Assembly: GCA_032622095.1 (NCBI GenBank)
Contig: CP136063.1
Coordinates: 76,425,980-76,489,979 of the forward strand
From: Siphonodentalium dalli
Lineage: Eukaryota; Mollusca; Scaphopoda; Gadilida; Siphonodentaliidae
DNA length: 64,000 bases
Reading direction: 5' to 3'
Made by a program: the position numbers and the translations under genes. The notes beneath the pieces are model-generated. The model did not search any database and was not told the DNA's origin. It was given only the letters and a program-made list of their open reading frames with translations. Positions within the stretch are counted from its first letter, which is position 1. The number at the start of each line of letters is the position of its first letter. Shown here piece after piece: positions 10,126-21,759 of this stretch.

Positions 10126-13100
10126 GTAAGTTATTAACAAGATATTATAATAGCCCACCTAATGGTCATAGTCTCATACTATATGCACCAATATATAAAG
10201 GGTGCTTATTTATACATTATAAAGCCAAATTTAAAACGACGCGCGAATGTAAGAAATAAGAATGGGGTCATCAGCTGTAGGTTACACTGGTGTAAATAAG
10301 GTTCCGAGTGACATCTGGCGGATGCGGGAGGAATATATAGGAGAGAATAAAATAGACACTGGGCCCTGATTGGTCAATAGCCTTGTGTGCTTTTCACATA
10401 AAAAAATCGTCACACCTCTTCCCTATGATTTCCCATAGGTAAAATAACCATTGGCACAGGAATTAACCCTTTGTAGTGAAGTTTGAATTTTTTGGTGTGG
10501 TCTAAAATATGACTGTATTTTTTTATGCGGTTCTGACACTAGTTACGAAAACATAAGATTTAAAGGCGAATTCCCTGCTAGACAGACATGATTTTTTTGT
10601 GTAAAAAGTTTCCCAAAATGTCAATTTTTCAGATTTAAAGAAAATTTTGGACCCAACATTTATATTGCCAACACTATACGCTAAAACGTTAGCACTGAGG
10701 CCTATGGAAAACATTTACACCAGTGTAACCTAAAGGGAAAAAATAGCTTTTTATCATTTTTGATTCCTGGGAGTCACTTTAAAGCATTTTAATGCATTTT
10801 ACAGAGCCTGGTCTTTCAGTCCAATGAATATCTCATGCTTGATGTGGCTATTCTTGCTGCTGATGCCTTCTTTCACTTACATCAGCCAAAAAAATAGTAA
10901 GATTTTTCATAAAAAATGCCAATTTTTCAAGGTATTTTCAAAATTTTTCAAGGTGGTAATAGTCACATGATAATGCAAATGACCCATAACATGGGCATGT
11001 CAACGACACATATATCAATTGTTATAAGAACCTAATTTAACAAGTATTTTGGATTTTATAGCCAGTGATATACAGATATATATCATAAAAGTGTCATTTC
11101 CACTGGTGGGTATGGTCATTTGAAGGTTAATAGCACTAAAACTTGGACACATTTAAGAAAATGCTCCAGCAATTCAAAGAGAGCATATCTTTATTCAACT
11201 AATTCAATATACACCCACATCCAGTTATCTTGGATCACCCTTGCAGACCTGAAAATGTCATATTTTATTCTTCAATGTGCTGATAAAGTCATGCGCTTGA
11301 TGCTCAGCTGATCAGATCTGGACTCAATGACCTCACATCACCAGAAGTTCTCTCATGGAAAGAATATTGAACAGTCTTCCATAGCTGATCCAAGTTTGCA
11401 ACACCAGACCCCTAAAACTGAGTGAAAATGGGGCCTGAACATGACTGGTGGTGGAAAATTGTGCTTTTTTGATGAATAATTTGTTAAAGGGGGTGGGGTT
11501 AAATTGTGTGTGATAAATAAAGAACCACAGAAGTGATATTGTTTTTGAACACATTTTTTCGATTGATGGGCAATTCTGAAGAATTGTAGGGAGTTACAAT
11601 TATTCCACGAAAAAGCGGGCTATCGCTTTAGGTTACACTGGTGTAAATAAGGTTCCGAGTGACATCTGGCGGATGCGGGAGGAATATATAGGAGAGAATA
11701 AAATAGACACTGGGCCCTGATTGGTCAATAGCCTTGTGTGCTTTTCACATAAAAAAATCGTCACACCTCTTCCCTATGATTTCCCATAGGTAAAATAACC
11801 ATTGGCACAGGAATTAACCCTTTGTAGTGAAGTTTGAATTTTTTGGTGTGGTCTAAAATATGACTGTATTTTTTTATGCGGTTCTGACACTAGTTACGAA
11901 AACATAAGATTTAAAGGCGAATTCCCTGCTAGACAGACATGATTTTTTTGTGTAAAAAGTTTCCCAAAATGTCAATTTTTCAGATTTAAAGAAAATTTTG
12001 GACCCAACATTTATATTGCCAACACTATACGCTAAAACGTTAGCACTGAGGCCTATGGAAAACATTTACACCAGTGTAACCTAAAGGGAAAAAATAACTT
12101 TTTATCATTTTTGATTCCTGGGAGTCACTTTAAAGCATTTTAATGCATTTTACAGAGCCTGGTCTTTCAGTCCAATGAATATCTCATGCTTGATGTGGCT
12201 ATTCTTGCTGCTGATGCCTTCTTTCACTTACATCAGCCAAAAAAATAGTAAGATTTTTCATAAAAAATGCCAATTTTTCAAGGTATTTTCAAAAAATTTC
12301 AAGGTGGTAATAGTCACATGATAATGCAAATGACCCATAACATGGGCATGTCAACGACACATATATCAATTGTTATAAGAACCTAATTTAACAAGTATTT
12401 TGGATTTTATAGCCAGTGATATACAGATATATATCATAAAAGTGTGTCATTTCCACTGGTGGGTATGGTCATTTGAAGGTTAATAGCACTAAAACTTGGA
12501 CACATTTAAGAAAATGCTCCAGCAATTCAAAGAGAGCATATCTTTATTCAACTAATTCAATATACACCCACATCCAGTTATCTTGGATCACCCTTGCAGA
12601 CCTGAAAATGTCATATTTTATTCTTCAATGTGCTGATAAAGTCATGCACTTGATGCTCAGCTGATCAGATCTGGACCCAATGACCTCACATCACCAGAAG
12701 TTCTCTCATGGAAAGAATATTGAACAGTCTTCCATAGCTGATCCAAGTTTGCAACACCAGACCCCTAAAACTGAGTGAAAATGGGGCCTGAACATGACTG
12801 GTGGTGGAAAATTGTGCTTTTTTGATGAATAATTTGTTAAAGGGGGTGGGGTTAAATTGTGTGTGATAAATAAAGAACCACAGAAGTGATATTGTTTTTG
12901 AACACATTTTTTCGATTGATGGGCAATTCTGAAGAATTGTAGGGAGTTACAATTATTCCACGAAAAAGCGGGCTATCGCTTTAGGTTACACTGGTGTAAA
13001 TAAGGTTCCGAGTGACATCTGGCGGATGCGGGAGGAATATATAGGAGAGAATAAAATAGACACTGGGCCCTGATTGGTCAATAGCCTTGTGTGCTTTTCA

Positions 13101-16100
13101 CATAAAAAAATCGTCACACCTCTTCCCTATGATTTCCCATAGGTAAAATAACCATTGGCACAGGAATTAACCCTTTGTAGTGAAGTTTGAATTTTTTGGT
13201 GTGGTCTAAAATATGACTGTATTTTTTTATGCGGTTCTGACACTAGTTACGAAAACATAAGATTTAAAGGCGAATTCCCTGCTAGACAGACATGATTTTT
13301 TTGTGTAAAAAGTTTCCCAAAATGTCAATTTTTCAGATTTAAAGAAAATTTTGGACCCAACATTTATATTGCCAACACTATACGCTAAAACGTTAGCACT
13401 GAGGCCTATGGAAAACATTTACACCAGTGTAACCTAAAGGGAAAAAATAGCTTTTTATCATTTTTGATTCCTGGGAGTCACTTTAAAGCATTTTAATGCA
13501 TTTTACAGAGCCTGGTCTTTCAGTCCAATGAATATCTCATGCTTGATGTGGCTATTCTTGCTGCTGATGCCTTCTTTCACTTACATCAGCCAAAAAAATA
13601 GTAAGATTTTTCATAAAAAATGCCAATTTTTCAAGGTATTTTCAAAAAATTTCAAGGTGGTAATAGTCACATGATAATGCAAATGACCCATAACATGGGC
13701 ATGTCAACGACACATATATCAATTGTTATAAGAACCTAATTTAACAAGTATTTTGGATTTTATAGCCAGTGATATACAGATATATATCATAAAAGTGTGT
13801 CATTTCCACTGGTGGGTATGGTCATTTGAAGGTTAATAGCACTAAAACTTGGACACATTTAAGAAAATGCTCCAGCAATTCAAAGAGAGCATATCTTTAT
13901 TCAACTAATTCAATATACACCCACATCCAGTTATCTTGGATCACCCTTGCAGACCTGAAAATGTCATATTTTATTCTTCAATGTGCTGATAAAGTCATGC
14001 GCTTGATGCTCAGCTGATCAGATCTGGACTCAATGACCTCACATCACCAGAAGTTCTCTCATGGAAAGAATATTGAACAGTCTTCCATAGCTGATCCAAG
14101 TTTGCAACACCAGACCCCTAAAACTGAGTGAAAATGGGGCCTGAACATGACTGGTGGTGGAAAATTGTGCTTTTTTGATAAATAATTTGTTAAAGGGGGT
14201 GGGGTTAAATTGTGTGTGATAAATAAAGAACCACAGAAGTGATATTGTTTTTGAACACATTTTTTCGATTGATGGGCAATTCTGAAGAATTGTAGGGAGT
14301 TACAATTATTCCACGAAAAAGCGGGCTATCGCTTTAGGTTACACTGGTGTAAATAAGGTTCCGAGTGACATCTGGCGGATGCGGGAGGAATATATAGGAG
14401 AGAATAAAATAGACACTGGGCCCTGATTGGTCAATAGCCTTGTGTGCTTTTCACATAAAAAAATCGTCACACCTCTTCCCTATGATTTCCCATAGGTAAA
14501 ATAACCATTGGCACAGGAATTAACCCTTTGTAGTGAAGTTTGAATTTTTTGGTGTGGTCTAAAATATGACTGTATTTTTTTATGCGGTTCTGACACTAGT
14601 TACGAAAACATAAGATTTAAAGGCGAATTCCCTGCTAGACAGACATGATTTTTTTGTGTAAAAAGTTTCCCAAAATGTCAATTTTTCAGATTTAAAGAAA
14701 ATTTTGGACCCAACATTTATATTGCCAACACTATACGCTAAAACGTTAGCACTGAGGCCTATGGAAAACATTTACACCAGTGTAACCTAAAGGGAAAAAA
14801 TAGCTTTTTATCATTTTTGATTCCTGGGAGTCACTTTAAAGCATTTTAATGCATTTTACAGAGCCTGGTCTTTCAGTCCAATGAATATCTCATGCTTGAT
14901 GTGGCTATTCTTGCTGCTGATGCCTTCTTTCACTTACATCAGCCAAAAAAATAGTAAGATTTTTCATAAAAAATGCCAATTTTTCAAGGTATTTTCAAAA
15001 AATTTCAAGGTGGTAATAGTCACATGATAATGCAAATGACCCATAACATGGGCATGTCAACGACACATATATCAATTGTTATAAGAACCTAATTTAACAA
15101 GTATTTTGGATTTTATAGCCAGTGATATACAGATATATATCATAAAAGTGTGTCATTTCCACTGGTGGGTATGGTCATTTGAAGGTTAATAGCACTAAAA
15201 CTTGGACACATTTAAGAAAATGCTCCAGCAATTCAAAGAGAGCATATCTTTATTCAACTAATTCAATATACACCCACATCCAGTTATCTTGGATCACCCT
15301 TGCAGACCTGAAAATGTCATATTTTATTCTTCAATGTGCTGATAAAGTCATGCACTTGATGCTCAGCTGATCAGATCTGGACTCAATGACCTCACATCAC
15401 CAGAAGTTCTCTCATGGAAAGAATATTGAACAGTCTTCCATAGCTGATCCAAGTTTGCAACACCAGACCCCTAAAACTGAGTGAAAATGGGGCCTGAACA
15501 TGACTGGTGGTGGAAAATTGTGCTTTTTTGATGAATAATTTGTTAAAGGGGGTGGGGTTAAATTGTGTGTGATAAATAAAGAACCACAGAAGTGATATTG
15601 TTTTTGAACACATTTTTTCGATTGATGGGCAATTCTGAAGAATTGTAGGGAGTTACAATTATTCCACGAAAAAGCGGGCTATCGCTTTAGGTTACACTGG
15701 TGTAAATAAGGTTCCGAGTGACATCTGGCGGATGCGGGAGGAATATATAGGAGAGAATAAAATAGACACTGGGCCCTGATTGGTCAATAGCCTTGTGTGC
15801 TTTTCACATAAAAAAAATCGTCACACCTCTTCCCTATGATTTCCCATAGGTAAAATAACCATTGGCACAGGAATTAACACATTGTAGTGAAGTTTGAATT
15901 TTTTGGTGTGGTCTAAAATATGACTGTATTTTTTTATGCGGTTCTGACACTAGTTACGAAAACATAAGATTTAAAGGCGAATTCCCTGCTAGACAGACAT
16001 GATTTTTTTGTGTAAAAAGTTTCCCAAAATGTCAATTTTTCAGATTTAAAGAAAATTTTGTACCCAACATTTATATTGCCAACACTATACGCTAAAACGT

Positions 16101-16345
16101 TAGCACTGAGGCCTATGGAAAACATTTACACCAGTGTAACCTGTAAACCACTCCTCTTCGCCGGCGGCACACATTTATACGGAAAGCCGATTCGTTAATA
16201 AATATATTTCAACTGTAACTGTATTAGTAATTACGAGTGATTTGCGATATTATGTGTATGCAAAAATAACGATATTTAAAGTGATTTCATCAACGAAATA
16301 TTACAGTTTCTTGATATGCATAAAATCCATTCTTTTTATTTCCAG
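10126..16345 (+). other. Predicted first intron of the element 1 gene (6.2 kb)
   Basis: Bounded by GTAAGT and TTTATTTCCAG. About 94 percent of it is the 5.86-kb tandem array at 10,280-16,141; without the array the intron would be about 360 bp. No coding potential is seen inside. The frames that recur every 1,353 bp are repeats of the array, not genes. Confidence 0.55.
10280..16141. repeat. Five-unit tandem array, 1,353-bp period, with inverted ends and TGTA flanks
   Basis: The structure is A-B-A-B-A-B-A-B-A. Segment A (about 451 bp) starts at 10,280, 11,631, 12,984, 14,337 and 15,690. Each copy begins GGTTACACTGGTGTAAAT and ends with its reverse complement. Segment B (about 900 bp) begins TAAAG and ends CTTTA. 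The whole array is bounded by TGTA at 10,276-10,279 and 16,142-16,145, consistent with a 4-bp target duplication. Units are almost identical. A C[G/A]C difference in CATGCRCTTG alternates G, A, G, A through the four B segments, and the outermost copies carry most private changes. Terminal direct repeats that themselves have inverted ends resemble neither a standard LTR (TG...CA) nor a simple MITE. Confidence 0.92.
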
Positions 16346-18534
16346 GTGAAGGCGATGACCTCGAATCTCTGGTAGAATGTGTAATCTGTAAAGGGACGAT
16401 CGAAACAGGTGATGATGCCTCCACCCTCACGCCGAGGGGTATTCCCAATCTCACGCACAGATGCCAGGAATTGTCCTTGGATATAACTGCTGAAGCCGAG
16501 AAGAACGTGCACAACAAATGTAGGAGACGTTTAAAGACACGGTTGGCCTTGGCGGTGGGTATCCTGTGAAAATATCTCCACCCGTCAAAAACCGCCACAA
16601 ACAGAAATAACATCAAAATATAGATAGACTTTGTCCGTATACAAATAATAAATATCGCATAAACAGTATGTTATGGTCATATGTTTGACCATTGTTATGT
16701 AAACAAAAGCATAAAAAGTTACTTTTCTGGTGTTTGTTTATATTATGATGGTAAACATAAAGAGCGTTCTTTGTTGGTGAATACCTGATATGGAACTAAT
16801 AAAGAGCGTTTATGCCATGTGTGTGTGATTAGCCAGTAGCATTTTGCTGTCTTCTGTAACACAATCAGGCTCTTGCTTAGGTAAAATATAGTAGGTCTTT
16901 ATGATAACATGCTGTTTACGCGATGGTCATGGTATATATGAACGGAACTGTATGCGTTTTAATGTTTTTCTGTTTACGGTGTTTGGAACAAATATGAATA
17001 TTTTCGACAATTAAGGCCGAACGTGCCTTTAACGGCCAATCGAATAACACCAGAGTGCGATGTTCCTTCGTCTTCGACTTCAACAAAGAGGAGCCGCGCG
17101 AGTTGTGACTCGGCCACAGACTGTTTTTTTTGTGAAACCCCCGTGGACTTCTCTTGTAAAAAGGGGAAGAGTTCCAAGAATGAAGCCCAGCGTGTTCGAA
17201 CCTCAGACTTCCCAATATCGGTAAAAGCTGACTGCGATAAAAGAAATGACGAATGGGCCCATGTTGTTCGCGGGAGAATAGAATACTATTCTGGGGATCT
17301 TCATGACTACGATTGCGTTTATCACAAAACGTGCAGAGGAAATTTCAGCACGGGTAAACAGATTCCGAAGAAGTACAACAAACCAACGCCCAGCGAAGAA
17401 CCAACCGCCAAGAGACAAAAACAGGGTCGATCAGAGAATCAAAGTCGCGCGGAGGCGTTTGAAAGTGTCTGCGAACTCCTGATCAATGATTCGACAAATG
17501 ATCAATTTACTGTCCTCGGGTTAGTCTCAGAAATGCAAGCTATCCTGGTTGATACTGGCGTGGATGCATATAATAAAATGTATTTGAAAAAGAAACTGAT
17601 TGAACATTTCGGAGATCAAATACTGTTCTCGGGCTCTGGCGGGGAGTCTGATGTTGTTACTGTTCGAGAATCAGCAGATCTTATTCTCAGAAAGTTTCAC
17701 AGAATGACACAGACGTTGAAGTTGAGAAAAGACGCCTTGTCAAAGCAGCAGCAAAGATCATACATGCTGATATCAAACAACGAACCATTCCGTGTTTGGA
17801 CTCTTACCCACCAACCGATGATATCAAACTTGATCAAGCTATGTCATATATGCCAGATACTCTGATAATTCTGCTTGATAACTGGTCGTAGGGCAAGATG
17901 TTTCGACAAAAGTGGCATCTATTGGACACAGTATTATGCAGGCAGCTGTGCCTATGTCTACCATCGTCCCACCGCATCTCGGATTTTCGGTATTGGCAAG
18001 CCGAAAGTTTTCAAAAAGATGGTAAATGACAAGTACCTGCAAGAAATCGGGCACAGATTCACGGAAACGATATCACCAACAGACTTGGAGCAGTTTGGTC
18101 GAGCTGCCATGATCGCTATTTTCGGAGGAAAACCTACTGATACTTTGACATCTTTATTGCATAAAATGCTAATATCCAAAGTGGCATCGTCCAAACTCTT
18201 TGTCAAACCCGAAACGCTACCGCCCACGGATTCAGCTACAAAGCACCACAGCAAACGAGTATACCATCAGATACAGACTTGGATCGGGAATACTGTCGAA
18301 AACGAGATCAACTGGGGTTGGACAATCGATGATGGCAAGTGTGTTCCCGTGGCTACAGACCTCCCACCTGCACCAGAATGCCTCTTGAAAGTAATCAGAT
18401 GTACTTGCACGACGGGTTGTACTACAACAGGGTGCAGTTGCAAACGTAATGGACTAGTGTGCATGGTAGCCTGTGGCAATTGTCAGGAAACTGTGTGTTA
18501 CAAAGGGGACATAAATGTAGATGAAGATGTGTAG
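16346..18534 (+). pseudogene. Element 1 Cys/His-rich, CXC-like protein, main exon (interrupted, internally deleted)
   Basis: The frame opens after the acceptor at 16,345. Module 1 has CVIC and, about 50 residues on, VHNKCRRRL. A TTAA MITE (16,535-17,028) then interrupts it. From 17,029 the frame resumes with module 2 (DCFFC ... YHKTC) and a basic linker. By 17,721 the conserved frame has shifted (VEKRRLVKAAAKIIHADI). It ends at a stop at 17,889-17,891, shifts again (VASIGHSIMQAAVPM), and near 17,985 jumps to IFGIGKPKVF. The rest is open to the TAG at 18,532, with LPPTDSATKHHSKRVYHQ, a WGW block and a Cys-knot (RCTCTTGCTTTGCSCKRNG). I recall this organisation from large uncharacterised multicopy invertebrate proteins that carry a PIN-like domain in the centre. 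Here that centre is missing, so the copy is probably non-functional as read. Confidence 0.8.
16531..17032. mobile_element. TTAA-type MITE, copy A, inside coding sequence
   Basis: The element at 16,535-17,028 (494 bp) is flanked by TTAA on both sides. Termini are AGACACGG on the left and, reading inward, AGGCACG on the right, with GGCCTT shared further in. Copies lie at 30,022-30,541, 37,559-37,801 and 39,889-40,725, each also ending at TTAA or a one-base variant. Removing the MITE and one TTAA rejoins the two zinc-module halves of the host gene in one frame. The left end contains GGTGGGTAT, a possible donor site, so splicing out in RNA is conceivable. A TTAA target suggests the piggyBac or Kolobok type. 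Confidence 0.85.
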
Positions 18535-18539
18535 ATCAA

Positions 18540-19320
18540 TATGTATAAAAGAAATATGTGCACAGTAATTGGTATAAAATTATATCCAGATCTGATTATT
18601 TTCGGTATCTGCCATGCCCATTTTATCCGTAATTGGAATTAAATTGATACCATACCATATGTATGTCATATACGATCATATACAGCTTTTAGAAATATTT
18701 CCACACAACGCCTGATGCTTATTTAACATTGTAAATATGTTCTGCAACATATATCCAAGAATTAACGCATCAGACGCGAAATTTGTGTAATCACTAAACG
18801 CTCTCTAAATTGACAATAATCAAAAACGACAATTACTCAAACACATATGAATATGGGTATTTTCACATGTCATAGTGTATCACTACTGCAATGTACTACA
18901 CTAATTACAATGCCAAATTTTCAATTACGAATGGAACTGGACCATTATATCCATTATCACAATCACGAAACGCTCTCTAAAACTTTCAAATGTCAGGCTT
19001 GTCCAACGCCCAAGATGACTGGGTCATTAACATATGTTATTAGAATGCCGTTGCACATATTACAACGAGCTAATGTGCATTGTTAAGATGTATTCATGAT
19101 TTATGTGTTGGAATTCCAGATTTCACCAGTTTTTCGTCGAAAATGTGAATTTATCCCAAAAAATTACCATTTTTGCAACTACAATGAACGTATCATACAT
19201 GCATTCCATAATGGATCCAAATACCATCTCATCAATGGTAGATAATAAATGTATATTATTTATTTTAGCGAGTATGATGGAATTCCATAAATCACCAGTT
19301 TTATACAAAAAACGGCATTT
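18540..19320. other. Element 1, 3' non-coding part
   Basis: No gene is seen between the stop of the element 1 protein and the right inverted repeat. It holds inverted copies of the subterminal AAACGCTCTCTAAA motif (about 18,795 and 18,968). It also has two GGAATTCCA-containing direct repeats near 19,110 and 19,280, each followed by CACCAGTTTT and TTATCCCAAAAAA. Confidence 0.6.
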
Positions 19321-19419
19321 TATCCCAAAAAATGAGGCATTTCCGCCACTACTATCAATGGGTCATTCTAGGATACTGTTGGTGACACCTATACACATCT
19401 TATAACGAAAGAAACTTTT

Positions 19420-19599
19420 GTATTGCAATTTGTTTACGGTCCGGTGGTTTATTTGGCCAGATCCACTAGACTATGCGCCATTAGCGTTGTTTCGGCGCGC
19501 GCCGAAAGCGACAAAAAGTGCGCCGTTAAGCGCACATGTTGTCGCTTTCGGCGCGTTACTAATGGCGCCATTAGGAAGTGGCCCTAATAGTATTCCATA
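19420..19599 (-). repeat. Element 1 right terminal inverted repeat
   Basis: Reverse complement of the left end. It keeps TTGCAATTTGTTTACGG, CCAGATCCACTAGACTA, TTTCGGCGCGCGCCGAAA, GGCGCCATTAGGAAGTGG and the terminal CCCTAATAGTATTCCATA, followed directly by the GCTTTG duplication. Confidence 0.9.
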
Positions 19600-19605
19600 G
19601 CTTTG

Positions 19606-21740
19606 AACGCAAATGTTTATAGCGATTGTAAAAATGCCCATTTTTCGGGCATGTGCATTAGGTTTTTCGACAATGGCTGCGGACACACGCACCACAGTAG
19701 CTATGGCATACTATAGGTGTGACAATTTATTATGGTGAAGTTTGGTACAATTGGTCGTCACAATTGATATGTCATAGCTAGCCATGTCGCCCGGCCGCTG
19801 CATATTCGCACAATGAGTCATCCAAAGTTAGTTATGATGAGCCTTTTTCTTGTTTTGGTCCTTGTATATATTGTTCGCTTTGTTTATTCCAGTTAATTTA
19901 TCTCAGCTGCATTTCCCGCAACAGTTCCGACACAGCTTCATTGGCCCACATGATAATGTTAGCGGAATTATTCGTAGAACTGAACGTCGCAAAATTAAAA
20001 ACGCAATTGGGGAACTGTCTTAGTACGCATGGAATTAATATAAGTATATAGATAAACATGCAGTGAGATCATATCAATAAAATACTTCGTGCATGATATG
20101 TGAGTAAATAAGGGATTGCCACGGTCAAACACAATTCTGGACGATCGCTCTTGCAATTATATATATCGTAGAGAATACATGTAACAGAACGTAACGAGCA
20201 GAGATCAACATTGGTGAAACGCAATGGGTTAATTGGTCCAGTCAACTCATGGTGCGAAAACTCGGCGGGCAACATGGCTTACTATGGCACATAATTATGA
20301 GGACCAATTGTCACCAAACTGTGGTAAGTGTGTCCGCAGCCAATATCCCCCATAGAGACACCGTAACACCTTACTACTTCAACCGATATATACCATTGTG
20401 TAAAATTAGTGTACGCGGGAGCCAATATAAGGACAAGGACAGAAAATAATGAAATCGCGTCCACAAAATGGAAGTCAAAATGGCCGCAAATATAAGCCAT
20501 GCTACAAGGAAAGCAACATATTTGATAACCACATAGAAGTGAACATATACGTTGTTAATTATGTTAGTAAGTATGGTAAATATGTTGTTAAATATCTTTA
20601 AAGGTACACGTATCATTAAAACAAATCCAACTGAAGGATGTATCGGCAACTGCAACGCATGTTAAACCCAATGATTTATATGTACGTTTTAAAGTTCGGG
20701 GGTTCAGCTTCAAATGCACCCAACAGTCGAGCCAAAGACAATAAGTTCTGGTTTCTCCACACATTGCGTGGTAGTTTCATTCGGAATGACGATTAATTAT
20801 TGAATGTAACGCTTAAACTGACGTGCACAGCTTGCGGTATAAATACTAGTTACACTCCCGCAATTTTTAACACTGTCCGACATAATAAACCATACACGTA
20901 TGTCGTAATGATTTGTATACTGTAAAGAAACGCTCATCTCTTCAATAGATAGCACCATCTCATAAAATGAAAGACTGGTCTTCATGCTGCTACCAAATCG
21001 GTTTCTTAGTGGACACATTTGTTCAAATTACTTCAGTCAGCACTTTACAACTCGATAATGCAACCACGCAATGCACAGTATTAATTTTCAGAATCTTGTT
21101 GTATGAAAATATCTTATAAATGCCACCCACGCACTTGTGGTAAATATGAGATGATCACCATTTGAAGCTATTGTTTCTGCGTTGACCATTCACTAAATAT
21201 TGCTATTCATAGTTTTTTTGTGCAACATATATGTGTAATATTAGGGAAAAGGGGTAAATCCGGTGGTGCGGTTGCAGAAAACATAGTACGTTTCGCGTAC
21301 TATTTATACGTTATGTGTGGACTTAGTGAATATAACGAAATATAATTTCCAGGCACAAAGACCGTCTCTGCACAGAGTATATACATGTAGGAAATTTTGG
21401 TTAAGTTGAGAATATATTGAAGTTAGTCTACGGTACTCTATTAATTATTGTGATAAAAACGAAATATTCGGTTTAATGGTATACGTCGCCAACATTATCT
21501 CCGCGGCACAAGTTGCAACATTGTGACCTTCATGATTCGTTCCGTGTGTTATTATCAATGGGTAAGTGATATCTTCCACATCTGGACCTATATTCATAGT
21601 TATAATATCTTTCATTAATGAGATAGTTAACTAATGTTCAGATCTAAAGCCAATTTTGTATATCTTATATAAACAGCATTTACCCATGGAATTTACTTGT
21701 TTGTGCCAATCTTCTTTATACTGTTAGACTAACCAACTTT
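19606..21740. other. No gene seen
   Basis: Intergenic AT-rich DNA downstream of element 1. The short frames have no recognisable domain. AAAATGGAAGTCAAAATGGCCGC near 20,465 is low-complexity repeat-like sequence. Confidence 0.5.
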
Positions 21741-21759
21741 TAACGGGTTCTCCCCACAG

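Larger units (their letters stand above)
9190..19605. mobile_element. Element 1: 10.4-kb TIR DNA transposon with 6-bp TSD
   Basis: The element proper is 9,196-19,599. It is flanked on both sides by the hexamer GCTTTG (9,190-9,195 and 19,600-19,605), read as a target-site duplication. The termini begin TATGGAATACTATTAGGGCC on each strand. The strong inverted repeat covers about 9,196-9,352 and 19,420-19,599, and weaker similarity reaches about 9,445 and 19,325. The ends contain GC-rich palindromes (GGCGCGCGCC, CGCCGAAAGCG) that stand out from the AT-rich surroundings. Subterminal GAGAGCGTTT repeats are inverted at the two sides. The cargo is one gene (exons from 10,098 to 18,534) with a tandem array in its first intron. 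A 6-bp duplication occurs in Polintons and, as I recall, IS3EU, but no Polinton genes are seen. Confidence 0.88.

Noticed and set aside
10280-10730. Segment A as an LTR of a retrotransposon
   Set aside because: Ends are GG...CC, not TG...CA; no primer-binding site after A, no gag/pol frame in B, and the flanking duplication is 4 bp. Kept only as a geometric analogy.
10523-16125. Repeated 63-73-aa open frames every 1,353 bp
   Set aside because: They copy with the tandem array, have no domain, and occur on both strands of a non-coding AT-rich unit; there is no sign of selection for coding.
16290-16616. 108-aa minus-strand frame
   Set aside because: Shadow of the plus-strand exon with the CVIC/VHNKC zinc module, which has splice and homology support.
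9190-19605. Element 1 as a Polinton/Maverick
   Set aside because: The 6-bp TSD fits, but there is no DNA polymerase B, integrase, ATPase or capsid frame, and the termini do not start AG.
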